A DNA stretch of 64,000 nt from Paraburkholderia sp. FT54 (GCF_031585635.1 NZ_CP134195.1:434001-498000); one strand, 5' to 3'. Positions 9,481 to 21,071 are shown, counted from the stretch's first letter. The notes: a model not told the origin generated them from the sequence alone. Made by a program: numbers and translations.

Positions 9481-10995
9481 ATGTTCGGCGAGAAGTTTCG
9501 GGATCGGCAAAAGCCGATGGTGCTCGTGCTGGGACTGGGTGAATCCGGTCTCGCCATGGCGCGCTGGTGCGCGCGGCACGGCTGTCGGCTGCGTGTGGCC
9601 GATACGCGCGAAGTGCCGCCGAACCTGTCCGCGCTGGAAGCGCACGGCATCGACGCCGCATTCGTCGGCGGCCCGTTTTCGCCGGTGCTGCTCGAAGGCG
9701 TCGAACTCGTCGCCATTAGCCCCGGCTTGTCGCCGCTTGCCGCTGACCTGTTGCCGCTGATCTCCGCTGCGCGCGAGCAAGGCATCCCCGTGTGGGGCGA
9801 ACTCGAGCTGTTCTCGCAAGCGTTGAAAACGCTCGGCGAAAGCGGCTACGCGCCGAAGGTGATCGCGATTACCGGCACCAACGGCAAGACGACGACCACG
9901 AGCCTGATCGGCCTGCTGTGCGAACGCGCCGGCAAGAAGGTCGCGGTGGCCGGCAATATCAGCCCGGCGCTGCTCGACAAACTCTCGGAAACAATCGACA
10001 ACACCGCGTTGCCCGACGTGTGGGTGCTGGAGCTGTCGAGCTTCCAGTTGGAAACCGCGCACACGTTTTCGCCGGATGCGGCGGTCGTGCTCAACATCAC
10101 CCAGGATCACCTGGACTGGCACGGCGGTCTCGACGCATATGCCGCCGCAAAGGGCCGTATTTTCGGTACACAGACGGTGCGCGTGCTGAATCGCGACGAC
10201 TCGCGCGTCATGAAGCTGGCGCCGCCGGAAGACAGCGAAGCCGAGATGGTCACGTTCGGCGTCACCGAGCCGAAGAACGACGGCGACTACGGCCTGCTGC
10301 GCGACAACGGCATGGTCTGGCTCGTCGAGGCGCACGATCGCGACGCGAGCGACGAACCCGTGCCGAAGCGCCGTCGCAAGAACGAAGTGGCGACGCCGCC
10401 GAACATCGCGCTAAAGCGTCTGATGCCCGCGGACGCCTTGCGCATTCGCGGCCTGCACAACGCCGCCAATGCGCTCGCCGCCTACGCACTCGCGCGCGCA
10501 ATCGGCCTGCCGGGCGCGCCGCTGCTGCACGGTCTGCGCGAATATCACGGCGAGCCGCATCGTGTGGAATTGATCGCGTCGATCGACGGTATCGACTATG
10601 TGGACGACAGCAAAGGCACCAATGTCGGCGCGACGGTTGCCGCGATCGACGGTCTCGCGCAGCGCATCGTGCTGATCGCCGGCGGCGATGGCAAGGGCCA
10701 GGATTTCGAGCCGCTCGCCGCACCGGTCATGCGCTGGTGCCGCGCCGTGATGCTGATCGGCCGTGACGCGCCGCAGATTCGTGCCGCGCTGGAAGACACC
10801 GGCATCGCCATGACGGATCACGCCACGCTCGAAGAAGCGACGCGCGCCGCAACCGCGCTGGCGCAACCGGGCGACGCCGTGTTGTTGTCACCGGCTTGCG
10901 CGAGCTTCGACATGTTCAAGGGTTACGCACACCGCGCCGCGGTATTCCGCAGCACGGTAGAAGACATCGCAGCCGAACGGGGGACGATGATATGA
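9481..10995 (+). CDS. murD: UDP-MurNAc-L-Ala--D-Glu ligase MurD
   Basis: Cytoplasmic ligase adding D-glutamate. The 504-residue protein has an N-terminal Rossmann-like UDP-binding domain ([13 protein letters not shown]), ATP loop GTNGKTT (G135-K136-T137), the HNAANALAA region and DDSKGTN in domain 3. A charged insert (about 290-315, RKNEVATPP region) makes it longer than the E. coli enzyme of about 440 residues. Its stop overlaps the ftsW start by four bases. Confidence 0.96.
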   Translation: MFGEKFRDRQKPMVLVLGLGESGLAMARWCARHGCRLRVADTREVPPNLSALEAHGIDAAFVGGPFSPVLLEGVELVAISPGLSPLAADLLPLISAAREQGIPVWGELELFSQALKTLGESGYAPKVIAITGTNGKTTTTSLIGLLCERAGKKVAVAGNISPALLDKLSETIDNTALPDVWVLELSSFQLETAHTFSPDAAVVLNITQDHLDWHGGLDAYAAAKGRIFGTQTVRVLNRDDSRVMKLAPPEDSEAEMVTFGVTEPKNDGDYGLLRDNGMVWLVEAHDRDASDEPVPKRRRKNEVATPPNIALKRLMPADALRIRGLHNAANALAAYALARAIGLPGAPLLHGLREYHGEPHRVELIASIDGIDYVDDSKGTNVGATVAAIDGLAQRIVLIAGGDGKGQDFEPLAAPVMRWCRAVMLIGRDAPQIRAALEDTGIAMTDHATLEEATRAATALAQPGDAVLLSPACASFDMFKGYAHRAAVFRSTVEDIAAERGTMI

Positions 10996-12269
10996 GCTGG
11001 TCGGAACGTTTCGGGTCGCGTCACGCTGCTGCCGGCGACGCAGCAGGTTCGGGTGGTTCGGTGCGCGTCGGCGGCCGCACGGGTGGCAGCGGTCTCGCGA
11101 GCGCCGTCAACGGTGTGCGTCCGCTACGCTCGCGCATGCTCGACTACGATCATTCGCTGCTGTGGGTGGTCGTCGCGCTGCTGGGTCTCGGCGTGGTGAT
11201 GGTGTATTCGGCGTCGATCGCCATGCCCGATTCGCCGAAGTACGCGTCGTATCGCGACTACGCGTTCCTCGTGCGCCAGATCATCTTTGTGGTGATGGGC
11301 TCGGTGATCGGTATCGTGTCGTTCCGCATTCCGATCGCGACGTGGGACAAGTACGCGCCGAAGCTGTTTCTGATTTCGCTGGTTGCGCTGGTGATCGTGC
11401 TGATCCCGCACGTCGGCAAGGGCGTGAACGGCGCGCGCCGCTGGATTCCGCTCGGCATCACGAACATGCAGCCGTCGGAAATCATGAAGCTCGCGGTGAC
11501 CATTTACGCGGCGAACTACACGGTGCGCAAGCAGGAATACATGCACAGCTTCGCCAAAGGCTTTTTGCCGATGGCCGTCGCCGTGGGTCTCGTCGGCGCA
11601 TTGCTGCTGCTCGAGCCGGACATGGGCGCGTTCATGGTGATCGCGGCGATCGCGATGGGCGTGCTGTTTCTCGGCGGCGTGAACGGCAAGCTGTTCGGCG
11701 GCCTCGTGGCAACCGCGGTCGGCACGTTCAGTCTGCTGGTGTGGGCGTCTCCGTGGCGTCGCGAGCGGATTTTCGCGTACCTCGATCCGTGGGACGACCG
11801 TTACGCACAGGGCAAGGCTTATCAATTGACGCACTCGTTGATCGCGTTCGGCCGCGGCGAGTGGTTCGGCGTGGGCCTCGGCGGCAGCGTCGAGAAGCTC
11901 AACTATCTGCCGGAAGCGCATACCGACTTCATCCTCGCGGTGATCGGCGAGGAACTCGGGTTTGTCGGCGTGCTGGTGGTGATCCTGATGTTCTACTGGA
12001 TCGTGCGCCGCTCGTTCGAGATCGGCCGTCAGGCGCTCGCACTCGACCGCACGTTCGCGGGTCTGGTCGCGAAGGGCATCGGCATCTGGTTCGGCGCGCA
12101 GACCTTCATCAACATGGGCGTGAACCTCGGCTTGCTGCCGACCAAGGGTCTCACGTTGCCGCTCGTCAGTTATGGCGGCTCGGGCATTGTGCTGAATTGC
12201 GTCGCCATTGCGGTGCTGATGCGTGTCGACTACGAGAACCGGGTGCTCATGCGCGGAGGGAAAGTATGA
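10992..12269 (+). CDS. ftsW: Septal peptidoglycan glycosyltransferase FtsW
   Basis: SEDS-family polymerase that works with FtsI. The chosen ATG overlaps murD by four bases and gives 425 residues: a glycine/serine-rich cytoplasmic N-terminus of about 45 residues, then ten membrane helices. Family signatures are [17 protein letters not shown] and [25 protein letters not shown], which include the conserved catalytic-loop acidic residues. It also overlaps murG by four bases. Confidence 0.96.
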   Translation: MSWSERFGSRHAAAGDAAGSGGSVRVGGRTGGSGLASAVNGVRPLRSRMLDYDHSLLWVVVALLGLGVVMVYSASIAMPDSPKYASYRDYAFLVRQIIFVVMGSVIGIVSFRIPIATWDKYAPKLFLISLVALVIVLIPHVGKGVNGARRWIPLGITNMQPSEIMKLAVTIYAANYTVRKQEYMHSFAKGFLPMAVAVGLVGALLLLEPDMGAFMVIAAIAMGVLFLGGVNGKLFGGLVATAVGTFSLLVWASPWRRERIFAYLDPWDDRYAQGKAYQLTHSLIAFGRGEWFGVGLGGSVEKLNYLPEAHTDFILAVIGEELGFVGVLVVILMFYWIVRRSFEIGRQALALDRTFAGLVAKGIGIWFGAQTFINMGVNLGLLPTKGLTLPLVSYGGSGIVLNCVAIAVLMRVDYENRVLMRGGKV

Positions 12270-13384
12270 CCGCCCTGCCGCAACGCACGCTGATGGTGAT
12301 GGCCGGCGGCACCGGGGGACATGTGTTCCCGGGGCTCGCGGTCGCTCATCTGATGCAGGCGTGGGGCTGGAAGGTCGTATGGCTCGGCAATCCCGCGGGC
12401 ATGGAAGCGACGCTGGTGCCGAAGCACGGCATCCCGATGGAATACGTGCGCTTCGGCGGACTGCGCGGCAAGGGCATGAAGACCAAGCTGATGCTGCCGG
12501 TCAATCTCCTGCGCGCCTGCACGCAAAGCCTCTCTGTGCTGCGTCGCGTGAAGCCGGACGTCGTGCTCGGCATGGGCGGCTACATCACGTTTCCGGCCGG
12601 CCTGATGACCGCGTTGAGCGGCCGTCCGCTGGTGCTGCATGAACAGAATTCGATTGCGGGTCTCGCGAACAAGGTGCTCGCGAAACTCGCCAAGCGCGTG
12701 CTGGTCGCATTCCCGAATGCGTTGCCGCATGGCGAATGGACGGGAAATCCAATTCGTGCGGAACTTGCTGGCGCAATGGCACCCAAAGCACGCTACGCGC
12801 AACGCTGCGGTCCGTTGAATGTACTCGTGGTGGGCGGCAGTCTCGGCGCGGCGGCATTGAATGAAGTCGTGCCGCGGGCGGTGGCCTTGCTTGCGCCGAA
12901 CGAACGGCCGCGCATCGTGCATCAGGCGGGCGCAAAGCACATCGAGGCGCTGCGCGAGAACTACGCGGCAGCCGGTTTGCAAACAGGCGCCGATGTCGAA
13001 CTCGTGCCGTTCATCGACGACATGACGAGCGCCTACGCGAACGCGGACCTGGTGATTTGCCGGTCCGGCGCGATGACGGTGTCCGAGATTTCAGCAGTAG
13101 GCGTGGCGGCATTCTTCGTGCCGTTCCCGTATGCAGTGGACGATCACCAAACTACTAATGCAGCGTTCCTCGCCGACAACGGCGCGGCGCTGGTCGTGCA
13201 GCAACGCGATCTGTCGGCGGAAACCCTCGCTGACTGGTTGCGCAGCCAGACGCGAGCAACCCTCGCGGAGATGGCGGAGCGTTCGCGCTCGCTCGCGAAA
13301 CCCGACGCCACGGAACAGGTCGCGCAGATTTGCGCGACCGTGGCGGGTTCGATTTCGGGCGCGAGCCCAGAAGGAAAGCAATGA
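12266..13384 (+). CDS. murG: N-acetylglucosaminyltransferase MurG
   Basis: Peripheral membrane GT-B glycosyltransferase converting lipid I to lipid II. The ATG overlapping the ftsW stop gives 372 residues. Seen: the N-terminal [12 protein letters not shown] loop, [19 protein letters not shown], and in the C-terminal UDP-GlcNAc domain VVGGSLGA and [12 protein letters not shown] longer open frame upstream is the shadow of ftsW. The gene overlaps murC by four bases. Confidence 0.96.
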   Translation: MTALPQRTLMVMAGGTGGHVFPGLAVAHLMQAWGWKVVWLGNPAGMEATLVPKHGIPMEYVRFGGLRGKGMKTKLMLPVNLLRACTQSLSVLRRVKPDVVLGMGGYITFPAGLMTALSGRPLVLHEQNSIAGLANKVLAKLAKRVLVAFPNALPHGEWTGNPIRAELAGAMAPKARYAQRCGPLNVLVVGGSLGAAALNEVVPRAVALLAPNERPRIVHQAGAKHIEALRENYAAAGLQTGADVELVPFIDDMTSAYANADLVICRSGAMTVSEISAVGVAAFFVPFPYAVDDHQTTNAAFLADNGAALVVQQRDLSAETLADWLRSQTRATLAEMAERSRSLAKPDATEQVAQICATVAGSISGASPEGKQ

Positions 13385-14784
13385 AACACATCGTCAAACA
13401 CATTCATTTTGTCGGCATCGGCGGTGTCGGCATGAGCGGCATCGCGGAGGTGTTGGTCAACCTCGGCTATCAGGTGAGCGGCTCGGATCTCACGAGCAAC
13501 GCGATCACCGATCGCCTCGCCGCACTCGGCGCGCGGATCGCGATCGGTCACGCGGCGGAGAACATCGAAGGCGCGAACGCGGTGGTCGTTTCCACGGCCG
13601 TGCGTAGCGACAATCCGGAAGTGCTGGCCGCGCGTCATCGGCGCATTCCGATCGTGCCGCGCGCGGTGATGCTCGCGGAACTGATGCGCCTGAAGCAGGG
13701 CATCGCGATTGCCGGCACGCATGGCAAGACCACGACCACCTCGCTGGTGGCGAGCGTGCTCGCGGCGGGCGGACTGGATCCGACCTTCGTGATTGGCGGC
13801 CGCCTGATCAGCGCGGGCGCGAATGCACGCCTGGGCACGGGCGACTTCATCGTCGCGGAAGCCGACGAGTCGGATGCGTCGTTCCTGAATCTGTTCCCGG
13901 TGATCGAAGTCATCACGAATATCGACGCCGATCATATGGACACCTACGGCCACGACTTCGCGCGGCTCAAGCAGGCGTTCATCGAATTCACGCACCGTCT
14001 GCCGTTCTACGGTATCGCGGTTCTGTGCGTGGACGATCCGAACGTGAAGGAAATTCTGCCGTTCGTGTCCAAGCCGATCATCCGCTACGGCTTCGCGCCG
14101 GATGCGCAGGTGCGCGCGGTCAACGTCAAAGCGCACGACGGCAAGATGCATTTCACGGCCATGCGCGAAGACGCGGCGCCGATCGACATCGTGTTGAACC
14201 TGCCGGGTGAGCACAACGTACAGAATGCTTTGGCCGCAATTGCAATTGCGACTGAACTTGAAGTGAAAGATGCCGATATCCAGCGAGCGCTGGCGGATTT
14301 TAACGGCGTCGGTCGACGCTTCCAGCGCTACGGTGAAGTGCCGGTCGTGACCGAAGGCAAAACGAGCGGTGCCTACACGCTGGTCGACGACTACGGTCAT
14401 CACCCGGTCGAGATGGCAGCGACAGTGGCGGCGGCGCGCGGCGCATTTCCGGGCCGGCGTCTGGTGCTGGCGTTCCAGCCGCACCGCTTCACGCGTACGC
14501 GTGATTGCTTCGAGGATTTTGTGAAAGTGCTGTCGACCGTCGACGCGCTCGTGCTGACCGAAGTCTATTCGGCCGGCGAAGCGCCGATCGTCGCCGCGGA
14601 CGGCCGCGCGTTGGCGCGCGCGCTGCGGGTGGCGGGCAAGGTCGAACCGGTGTTTGTCGATACGGTGGATGAAGTGCCGGACGCGCTCTCAGCAGTGGTG
14701 CGCGACGGCGATGTGGTGATCACGATGGGCGCGGGTTCGATCGGCGGTGTGCCGGGTCGCCTCGCGCAGGAAACGAAGGTGTGA
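13381..14784 (+). CDS. murC: UDP-MurNAc--L-alanine ligase MurC
   Basis: First Mur ligase, adding L-alanine to UDP-MurNAc. The 467-residue protein has [17 protein letters not shown] at the N-terminus, ATP loop GTHGKTT (G115-K116-T117), EADESD, the HNVQNALAA segment and DDYGHHPVE in domain 3. Length is normal. The start overlaps the murG stop by four bases. Confidence 0.97.
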   Translation: MKHIVKHIHFVGIGGVGMSGIAEVLVNLGYQVSGSDLTSNAITDRLAALGARIAIGHAAENIEGANAVVVSTAVRSDNPEVLAARHRRIPIVPRAVMLAELMRLKQGIAIAGTHGKTTTTSLVASVLAAGGLDPTFVIGGRLISAGANARLGTGDFIVAEADESDASFLNLFPVIEVITNIDADHMDTYGHDFARLKQAFIEFTHRLPFYGIAVLCVDDPNVKEILPFVSKPIIRYGFAPDAQVRAVNVKAHDGKMHFTAMREDAAPIDIVLNLPGEHNVQNALAAIAIATELEVKDADIQRALADFNGVGRRFQRYGEVPVVTEGKTSGAYTLVDDYGHHPVEMAATVAAARGAFPGRRLVLAFQPHRFTRTRDCFEDFVKVLSTVDALVLTEVYSAGEAPIVAADGRALARALRVAGKVEPVFVDTVDEVPDALSAVVRDGDVVITMGAGSIGGVPGRLAQETKV

Positions 14785-14789
14785 GCGAA

Positions 14790-15731
14790 ATGAGCAGTAT
14801 CGACCCGAAACAATTCGGCAAAGTGGCAGTACTGCTCGGTGGGGATTCCGCCGAGCGCGAGGTGTCGCTCAATTCCGGCCGCCTGGTGTTGCAAGGTCTG
14901 CGCGACGCCGGCGTCGACGCGCATCCGTTTGATCCGGCCGAGCGTCCGCTCGCCGCATTGAAGGAAGAAGGTTTTGTGCGCGCGTTCAACGCGCTGCATG
15001 GCGGCTATGGCGAGAACGGCCAGATTCAGGGCGCGCTCGATTTTTACGGCATCAAGTACACGGGTAGCGGCGTGCTCGGCTCGGCGCTCGGTCTGGACAA
15101 GTTCCGCACCAAGCTCGTGTGGCAGCAACTCGGCATTCCCACGCCGCCGTTCGAAGCGGTGCTGCGCGGCGACGACTACGCAGCGCGTTCGAAAGAGATC
15201 GTCGCGAAGCTCGGCTTGCCGCTCTTCGTGAAGCCGGCGAGCGAAGGTTCGAGCGTCGCGGTGATCAAGGTGAAGAGCGCCGACGCATTGCCCGCTGCTC
15301 TACTTGAAGCGGTCAAGTACGACAAGATCGTGGTGGTCGAAAAAAGCATTGAAGGCGGCGGCGAATACACCGCGTGCATCGCCGGCAATCTCGATCTGCC
15401 GGTGATCCGCATCGTGCCGGCCGGCGAGTTTTACGACTACCACGCGAAGTACATCGCGAACGACACGCAGTACCTGATTCCGTGCGGTCTGGCGGCGGAC
15501 GAGGAAGCGCGCCTGAAAGTGCTGGCGCGCCGTGCCTTCGACGTACTCGGCTGCACCGACTGGGGCCGCGCGGATTTCATGCTCGACGCCGACAGCAACC
15601 CGTATTTCCTCGAAGTGAACACGGCGCCTGGCATGACCGATCACTCGCTGCCGCCGAAAGCGGCGCGCGCGGTGGGCATCAGCTATCAGGAACTGGTTGT
15701 CGGCGTGTTGGCGCTGACGCTGCAGGACTAA
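14790..15731 (+). CDS. ddlB: D-alanine--D-alanine ligase Ddl
   Basis: ATP-grasp ligase making the D-Ala-D-Ala dipeptide used by MurF. Evidence: [19 protein letters not shown], the [12 protein letters not shown] segment, [14 protein letters not shown] and [22 protein letters not shown] at 14781 overlaps the murC stop and is a possible start three codons earlier; the ATG at 14790 matches the usual N-terminus better ([12 protein letters not shown]) and gives 313 residues. It is the last peptide-synthesis gene before ftsQ. Confidence 0.94.
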   Translation: MSSIDPKQFGKVAVLLGGDSAEREVSLNSGRLVLQGLRDAGVDAHPFDPAERPLAALKEEGFVRAFNALHGGYGENGQIQGALDFYGIKYTGSGVLGSALGLDKFRTKLVWQQLGIPTPPFEAVLRGDDYAARSKEIVAKLGLPLFVKPASEGSSVAVIKVKSADALPAALLEAVKYDKIVVVEKSIEGGGEYTACIAGNLDLPVIRIVPAGEFYDYHAKYIANDTQYLIPCGLAADEEARLKVLARRAFDVLGCTDWGRADFMLDADSNPYFLEVNTAPGMTDHSLPPKAARAVGISYQELVVGVLALTLQD

Positions 15732-15755
15732 CCGGGGCGACCCGAAAGCAACACC

Positions 15756-16508
15756 ATGTGGAACAACGTTCGCCAGCTCAATTTCGCCGCCAACGCATTG
15801 CATGCGTTGCTGGTGCTCGTGCTGCTGGCGGCGGGCGGTTACTGGCTGATCCAGCGCCCGAATTTCGCGCTGCGCGAAATCCAGATCGACGGCGATACCG
15901 AGCACATCAATTCGCCGACGGTGCGCGCGGGCGTCGTGGGGCGCTTGAAGGGCAACTTTTTCACGGTGGATCTCGACGTGGCGCGTCAGGCGTTCGAGCA
16001 GATGCCGTGGGTGCGTCATGCGAGCGTGCGGCGCGTCTGGCCGAATGCACTGGCTGTCACGCTGGAAGAGTACAAACCGCTGGGGACGTGGGGCAGCGAT
16101 CAGTTGGTGAGCGTCGACGGCGAGTTGTTCACCGCGAACCAGGGCGAGCTCGAAGAAGATCTGCCCGCGTTCGACGGTCCGGACGGTACGGCAAAAGAGG
16201 TGGTCGCGCGTTATCACGACTTCCAGAAATGGTTTGCGCCGTTGGGCGCGACGCCTGAAGAAGTGACGCTGTCGCCGCGCTACGCGTGGACGGTGAAGCT
16301 CTCGAACGGCACGCAGGTGGAACTTGGGCGCGAACGCAATCAGGACACGCTGCTCGATCGGAGCAAACGTCTGAGCGCGGCGTGGAACGCGGTGACGCAA
16401 CGTTGGGGAAAGGATATCGAGTATGCGGACTTGCGCTATCCGAACGGTTTCGCGATTCGCGCGGCAGGGATGCGCTTTATCACCGAACCCGACAAGGGCA
16501 AGAAGTAA
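15756..16508 (+). CDS. ftsQ: Cell division protein FtsQ
   Basis: Bitopic inner-membrane divisome protein that scaffolds FtsB/FtsL. The 250-residue product has a short cytoplasmic part, one membrane helix (about 17-36, LHALLVLVLLAAGGYWLI), a POTRA domain (about 43-112, containing FALREIQIDG...NFFTVDLDVARQAFEQMPWVR) and the beta domain. It sits between ddlB and ftsA with short gaps of 24 and 27 bases. Confidence 0.95.
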   Translation: MWNNVRQLNFAANALHALLVLVLLAAGGYWLIQRPNFALREIQIDGDTEHINSPTVRAGVVGRLKGNFFTVDLDVARQAFEQMPWVRHASVRRVWPNALAVTLEEYKPLGTWGSDQLVSVDGELFTANQGELEEDLPAFDGPDGTAKEVVARYHDFQKWFAPLGATPEEVTLSPRYAWTVKLSNGTQVELGRERNQDTLLDRSKRLSAAWNAVTQRWGKDIEYADLRYPNGFAIRAAGMRFITEPDKGKK

Positions 16509-16535
16509 ACGGACATCACACGCAATGAGCACGCT

Positions 16536-17768
16536 ATGAGTAAAGACTATAAAGATCTGCTGGTCGCCCTCGACATTGGGACGTCGAAGGTCGTGGCCAT
16601 CGTCGCCGAGTTGAAGGGCGAAGGTCACTACGAGGTGATCGGCCTCGGCCAGAGCGAATCAAAGGGGCTCAAGAAAGGCGTGGTGGTGAATATCGAGGCC
16701 ACCGTGCAGTCCATTCAGCGCGCGCTCGAAGAGGCCGAGCTGATGGCCGACTGCAAGATCACCAACGTATTCACCGGGATTGCCGGCAGCCATATCCGCA
16801 GCTTCAATTCGAGCGGCATGGTGGCGATCAAGGAGAAGGAAGTCACGCAGACGGACGTGGCGCGCGTGATCGAGACGGCGAAGGCGATCAACATTCCGAC
16901 CGATCAGCAGGTGCTGCATATCCTGACGCAGGAATTCATCATCGACGGTCAGGAAGATGTGCGCGAACCGATCGGCATGAGCGGCATTCGCCTCGAAGTG
17001 AAGGTGCATATCGTCACCGGCGCGGTGAGCGCGGCGCAGAACATTGTGAAATGCGTGCGCCGTTGCGGGCTCGAAGTGAACGATCTGATTTTGCAGCCGC
17101 TGGCGTCGTCGCTCGCGGTGCTGACGGAAGACGAAAAAGAACTCGGGGTGGTGCTGGTCGATATCGGTGGCGGCACGACGGACATCGCGATTTTCAGCGA
17201 AGGCGCGATCCGTCATACGGCGGTGATTCCGATCGCCGGCGACCAGATCACGAGCGACATCGCGATGGCGCTGCGCACGCCGACGCCGGACGCGGAAGAC
17301 ATCAAGGTGGATTACGGCATCGCCAAGCAGGCTTTGGCCGATCCGGACGAAATGATCGAAGTGCCGGGTCTCGGCGAGCGCGGTCCGCGCACGCTGTCGC
17401 GCCAGGCGCTGGCGGCGGTGGTCGAGCCGCGTGTCGAAGAACTGTTTTCGCTCGTGCAGCAGGTGGTGCGCGAGTCGGGTTACGAGGAACTGCTGAGCTC
17501 CGGCGTGGTGCTGACCGGCGGCGCGTCGATGATGCTCGGCATGGTCGAACTCGGTGAGGACATTTTCCTGAAGCCGGTGCGCATCGGCGTGCCGGAATAC
17601 GCGGGCGGTCTCGCTGATGTAGTGCGCAATCCGCGCTACTCGACGGCGATGGGTCTGCTCGTCGAAGGACGCTCGCAGCGTATGCGCGGCCGCAAGGTCG
17701 CGGTGCAGTCAGGCTCGATGGGACAGGTGTTCACGCGCATGAAGGACTGGTTTCTCGGCAACTTCTAA
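16536..17768 (+). CDS. ftsA: Cell division protein FtsA
   Basis: Actin-like ATPase that tethers FtsZ to the membrane. The 410-residue protein has the actin phosphate-1 loop LDIGTSKVVAIVAEL, the 1C subdomain, VDIGGGTTDIAIF (phosphate 2), GVVLTGGASMM, and an amphipathic C-terminal membrane helix ending KDWFLGNF. All family parts are present. ftsZ starts 132 bases downstream. Confidence 0.97.
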   Translation: MSKDYKDLLVALDIGTSKVVAIVAELKGEGHYEVIGLGQSESKGLKKGVVVNIEATVQSIQRALEEAELMADCKITNVFTGIAGSHIRSFNSSGMVAIKEKEVTQTDVARVIETAKAINIPTDQQVLHILTQEFIIDGQEDVREPIGMSGIRLEVKVHIVTGAVSAAQNIVKCVRRCGLEVNDLILQPLASSLAVLTEDEKELGVVLVDIGGGTTDIAIFSEGAIRHTAVIPIAGDQITSDIAMALRTPTPDAEDIKVDYGIAKQALADPDEMIEVPGLGERGPRTLSRQALAAVVEPRVEELFSLVQQVVRESGYEELLSSGVVLTGGASMMLGMVELGEDIFLKPVRIGVPEYAGGLADVVRNPRYSTAMGLLVEGRSQRMRGRKVAVQSGSMGQVFTRMKDWFLGNF

Positions 17769-17900
17769 CGCATTCGCTGTACAGAACGGTTTTCAAAAAT
17801 ACGCGCCGGTGCCGGCGGCCGGCGCGCGACAGAGGGTTGCCCGATCTTCTGCCGAATAACGGCCGAGTGGCTGTAAATTTTTTATCTTGACGGAGGCATC

Positions 17901-19097
17901 ATGGATTTCCAAATGCTGGAAACCGAAACGAACGGCACCATCATCAAGGTCGTCGGAGTCGGTGGCGCTGGCGGCAATGCTGTCCAGCACATGATCAACA
18001 AAGGCGTGCAAGGCGTCGACTTCATCGTGATGAACACGGACGCGCAGGCTTTGTCGCGTTCGCGCGCCACCGCGGTGATCCAGCTCGGCAACACGGGTCT
18101 GGGCGCCGGCGCCAAGCCGGAAATGGGCCGCGCCGCAGCGGAAGAAGCACGTGAGCGCATCGCCGACGCACTGCGCGGCGCGCACATGGTCTTCATCACG
18201 GCCGGCATGGGCGGCGGCACGGGCACGGGCGCAGCACCCGTGGTTGCGCAGATCGCCAAGGAAATGGGTATCTTGACCGTTGGCGTGGTCAGCAAGCCGT
18301 TCGAATTCGAAGGCGGTAAGCGCATGCGCGTCGCAGAAGCCGGTTCGCAGCAACTGGAGGATCACGTCGACTCGCTGATCGTCGTTCTGAACGACAAGCT
18401 GTTCGAGGTGATGGGCGATGACGCCGAGATGGATAAGTGCTTCCAGTGCGCAGACGACGTTCTGAACAACGCAGTTGCCGGCATCGCGGAAATCATCAAC
18501 GTCGACGGCCTGGTGAACGTCGACTTCGAAGACGTGAAGACGGTAATGGGCGAGCAGGGCAAGGCGATGATGGGCACGGCGACGGTTGCCGGCGTCGATC
18601 GGGCGCGTCTGGCCGCTGAGCAGGCAGTTGCAAGCCCGCTGCTGGAAGGTGTGGATCTGTCGGGCGCGCGTGGCGTGCTGGTCAACATCACGTCGAGCCG
18701 TTCGCTGCGTCTGTCGGAAACGCGCGAAGTGATGAACACCATCAAGAGCTACGCCGCGGAAGACGCGACGGTTATCTTCGGCGCGGTGTACGACGATGCG
18801 ATGGGCGACGCGCTGCGCGTGACGGTCGTGGCAACGGGTCTGGGCCGTGCGGCGAAGAAGCAGCAATCGGCACCGATGACGCTGCTGCGCACCGGCACCG
18901 ACAATCAGCCGATCCACGCACACGCTGCCTACGCACCGCAGTCGTCGCACGCCAGCACGGCCGACTACGGCGCGCTGGATACGCCGGCAGTGTGGCGCAC
19001 GTCGCGCGATACGGCCGCCTCGCATGTGCAGGCGCTGCAGGAAAAGGGCGTCGACACGTACGACATTCCGGCATTCCTGCGCAAGCAGGCGGACTGA
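17901..19097 (+). CDS. ftsZ: Cell division protein FtsZ
   Basis: Tubulin-like GTPase forming the Z ring. The 398-residue protein has GVGGAGGNAV, the tubulin signature G104-GGTGTG-110, the T7 loop region NVDFEDVKTVMGEQG, a variable linker (about 320-380) and the C-terminal conserved peptide DTYDIPAFLRK that binds FtsA and other partners. A strong ribosome site (GACGGAGG) precedes the ATG. The 132-base gap before it may hold a separate ftsZ promoter, though none is obvious. Confidence 0.98.
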   Translation: MDFQMLETETNGTIIKVVGVGGAGGNAVQHMINKGVQGVDFIVMNTDAQALSRSRATAVIQLGNTGLGAGAKPEMGRAAAEEARERIADALRGAHMVFITAGMGGGTGTGAAPVVAQIAKEMGILTVGVVSKPFEFEGGKRMRVAEAGSQQLEDHVDSLIVVLNDKLFEVMGDDAEMDKCFQCADDVLNNAVAGIAEIINVDGLVNVDFEDVKTVMGEQGKAMMGTATVAGVDRARLAAEQAVASPLLEGVDLSGARGVLVNITSSRSLRLSETREVMNTIKSYAAEDATVIFGAVYDDAMGDALRVTVVATGLGRAAKKQQSAPMTLLRTGTDNQPIHAHAAYAPQSSHASTADYGALDTPAVWRTSRDTAASHVQALQEKGVDTYDIPAFLRKQAD

Positions 19098-19361
19098 GCG
19101 CGCGAGCAGGCTTTCGTTGCCGCGCTGCGAGTTGGACAGCAGTGCAGCGCTGGCGGACGAACGCACGAGCGTGGCAGGTGAACGGCAAATAAGTCGCGTA
19201 TCGTCAGATCCGCGGCAAGGACGACTGCCCTCTTCGGATTCGCGAAGCGGAGTGGGCGACTGTCGCCGGGCGGCGGAGCATGTAGTGCAGCTCACGCCGG
19301 ATTTTTCACTGCGACACGACGACGTGCGAGCGATGCTTCGCATCGATGCAAAGGACTGAGC

Positions 19362-19865
19362 ATGATTCAAGCAGGTGACAAGCTGCCCGACGCAACGCTC
19401 TTCGAGTTGATCGAAGACGAGCGGGCGGGCTGCACGATCGGGCCTAACAGCTTCGACGTGCGCGAGCAGACGGCGGGCAAGCGCGTGGTGATCTTCGGAT
19501 TGCCCGGCGCGTTCACCCCGACCTGTTCGGCCAAGCATGTACCGGGTTATGTCGAGCACGCCGAGCAGTTGCGCGCTGCGGGTATCGACGAAATCTGGTG
19601 CGTGTCCGTCAACGACGCGTTCGTAATGGGCGCGTGGGGACGCGATCAGCACGCCTCGGGCAAGGTGCGCATGATGGCGGACGGCAGTGCGGCTTTCACG
19701 CGAGCGCTCGGTCTCGAGCAGGATTTGTCGGCGCGCGGCATGGGAATCCGTTCCCAGCGCTACGCGATGGTTGTCGACGACGGCGTGGTCAAGACGTTGA
19801 ACGTCGAGGCTGCCGGCAAATTCGAAGTCAGCGATGCAGGGAGTATTCTCGCTACGTTGAGCTAG
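19362..19865 (+). CDS. Peroxiredoxin (Prx5/redoxin type)
   Basis: Thiol peroxidase reducing hydroperoxides. The 167-residue protein carries the peroxidatic motif PGAFTPTC with C55 as active cysteine and the following SAKHVPGY segment typical of the Prx5 (PMP20/type II) group. No glutaredoxin domain is fused. A gene of this type often lies between ftsZ and lpxC in Burkholderiaceae. The 264 bases before it show no clear gene. Which electron donor it uses cannot be read. Confidence 0.92.
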   Translation: MIQAGDKLPDATLFELIEDERAGCTIGPNSFDVREQTAGKRVVIFGLPGAFTPTCSAKHVPGYVEHAEQLRAAGIDEIWCVSVNDAFVMGAWGRDQHASGKVRMMADGSAAFTRALGLEQDLSARGMGIRSQRYAMVVDDGVVKTLNVEAAGKFEVSDAGSILATLS

Positions 19866-19961
19866 GCACGTGGGCGTCGTGGCCTTCGCCGCAGGCACGC
19901 GCGGTTGGCGCGTTGTGCCGGGGCAACGGTCGATAAGACGCTTTTGTGACAGGCCGTTACG

Positions 19962-20005
19962 CGGGCCGATGACCGGAAACGCCTCCGTTCCGGGGCATCG
20001 GCCCG
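19962..20005 (+). terminator. Long two-part hairpin between peroxiredoxin gene and lpxC
   Basis: CGGGCCGATG (19962-19971) pairs with CATCGGCCCG (19996-20005), and inside it CCGGAA (19973-19978) pairs with TTCCGG (19988-19993). This near-perfect 16-pair stem lies 97 bases after the peroxiredoxin stop. There is no clean T tract, so terminator function is inferred. Confidence 0.55.
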
Positions 20006-20091
20006 TCACGCTTTCCCTGACGGGCGCCCAAGGTAATGCAGCGAAACAGATTGATACGTTCCGTCCGAAGACGCTCCTTAGGGTATTGGAG

Positions 20092-20097
20092 TATAAT
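20092..20097 (+). promoter_or_regulatory. Likely lpxC promoter -10 box
   Basis: A perfect TATAAT lies 57 bases before the lpxC start codon. The -35 position is weak, so an activator or a low-consensus -35 is assumed. It follows the terminator-like hairpin, consistent with lpxC having its own promoter. Confidence 0.45.
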
Positions 20098-20153
20098 TCG
20101 TCCTATGGAATAAAAAGTCCCGATTGGGATTTTCAATCGAATAGAAGACCACC

Positions 20154-21071
20154 ATGTTGAAGCAGCGCACTATCAAGCAAATCGTCAAGACAGTCGGCAT
20201 CGGCCTGCACTCGGGCCGCAAGGTCGAACTGACGCTCCGTCCGGCCGCGCCGGACACGGGCATCGTGTTTTCGCGCGTGGATCTGGCCACGCCGGTGGAC
20301 ATTCCTGCGTCGGCGATGGCGATTGGCGATACGCGTCTGGCTTCCGTGTTGCAGAAGGACGGCGCGCGCGTCTCGACCATCGAGCATCTGATGTCCGCCT
20401 GCGCCGGTCTTGGCATCGACAACCTGTACGTCGACGTCACCGCTGAAGAAATCCCGATCATGGACGGCAGCGCCGGTTCATTCGTGTTTCTGATTCAATC
20501 GGCGGGTATCGAAGAGCAGAACGCGGCGAAGAAATTCATCAAGGTCACCAAGCCGGTCGAAATTCGTGACGGCGATAAATTCGCGCGTCTCGACCCGTAT
20601 TTCGGTTTCAAGCTCAAATTTACGATCGATTTCCGTCACCCGGCCGTGGATAAAACCGGTCAGGCGCTGGAAGTGGATTTTGCCAATACGTCGTACGTGC
20701 GCGAGATCGCGCGTGCTCGCACGTTCGGTTTCGCGCATGAAGTGGAAATGATGCGCGAACTGGGTCTGGCGCGCGGCGGCAGCATGGACAACGCGATCGT
20801 GCTCGACGAGTACCGCATTCTGAACAACGACGGCCTGCGCTATGACGATGAGTTCGTGAAGCACAAGATGCTCGACGCGATCGGTGACCTGTATGTGGTC
20901 GGCCATCCGTTGCTGGCGTCGTATAACGCGTACAAGTCGGGCCACGGCCTGAACAACGCGCTGCTGCGTGAACTACTGGCGCACGAAGATTCGTATGAAA
21001 TCGTCACCTTCGAAGATACGCAGAAAGCGCCGCGCGGCTTTGCCTACGAAACTCAAACGGCTTTTGCCTGA
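20154..21071 (+). CDS. lpxC: UDP-3-O-acyl-GlcNAc deacetylase LpxC
   Basis: Zinc enzyme for the committed step of lipid A synthesis. The 305-residue product has zinc ligand H78 ([17 protein letters not shown]), the second site H-KMLDAIGD (about 237-241) and the catalytic H near 265 ([10 protein letters not shown]). The IMDGSAGSF and [13 protein letters not shown] segments are typical. Length matches the E. coli enzyme. Confidence 0.97.
   Translation: MLKQRTIKQIVKTVGIGLHSGRKVELTLRPAAPDTGIVFSRVDLATPVDIPASAMAIGDTRLASVLQKDGARVSTIEHLMSACAGLGIDNLYVDVTAEEIPIMDGSAGSFVFLIQSAGIEEQNAAKKFIKVTKPVEIRDGDKFARLDPYFGFKLKFTIDFRHPAVDKTGQALEVDFANTSYVREIARARTFGFAHEVEMMRELGLARGGSMDNAIVLDEYRILNNDGLRYDDEFVKHKMLDAIGDLYVVGHPLLASYNAYKSGHGLNNALLRELLAHEDSYEIVTFEDTQKAPRGFAYETQTAFA

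Noticed and set aside
11162..12265. Long in-frame extension upstream of murG
   Set aside because: It lies inside ftsW in another frame; the murG start that overlaps the ftsW stop gives the normal N-terminus.
17793..20009. A 738-codon minus-strand open frame opposite ftsZ and the peroxiredoxin gene
   Set aside because: It is antisense to clear ftsZ coding sequence, has low-information Arg/His-rich text and no domain; high GC creates such shadows.
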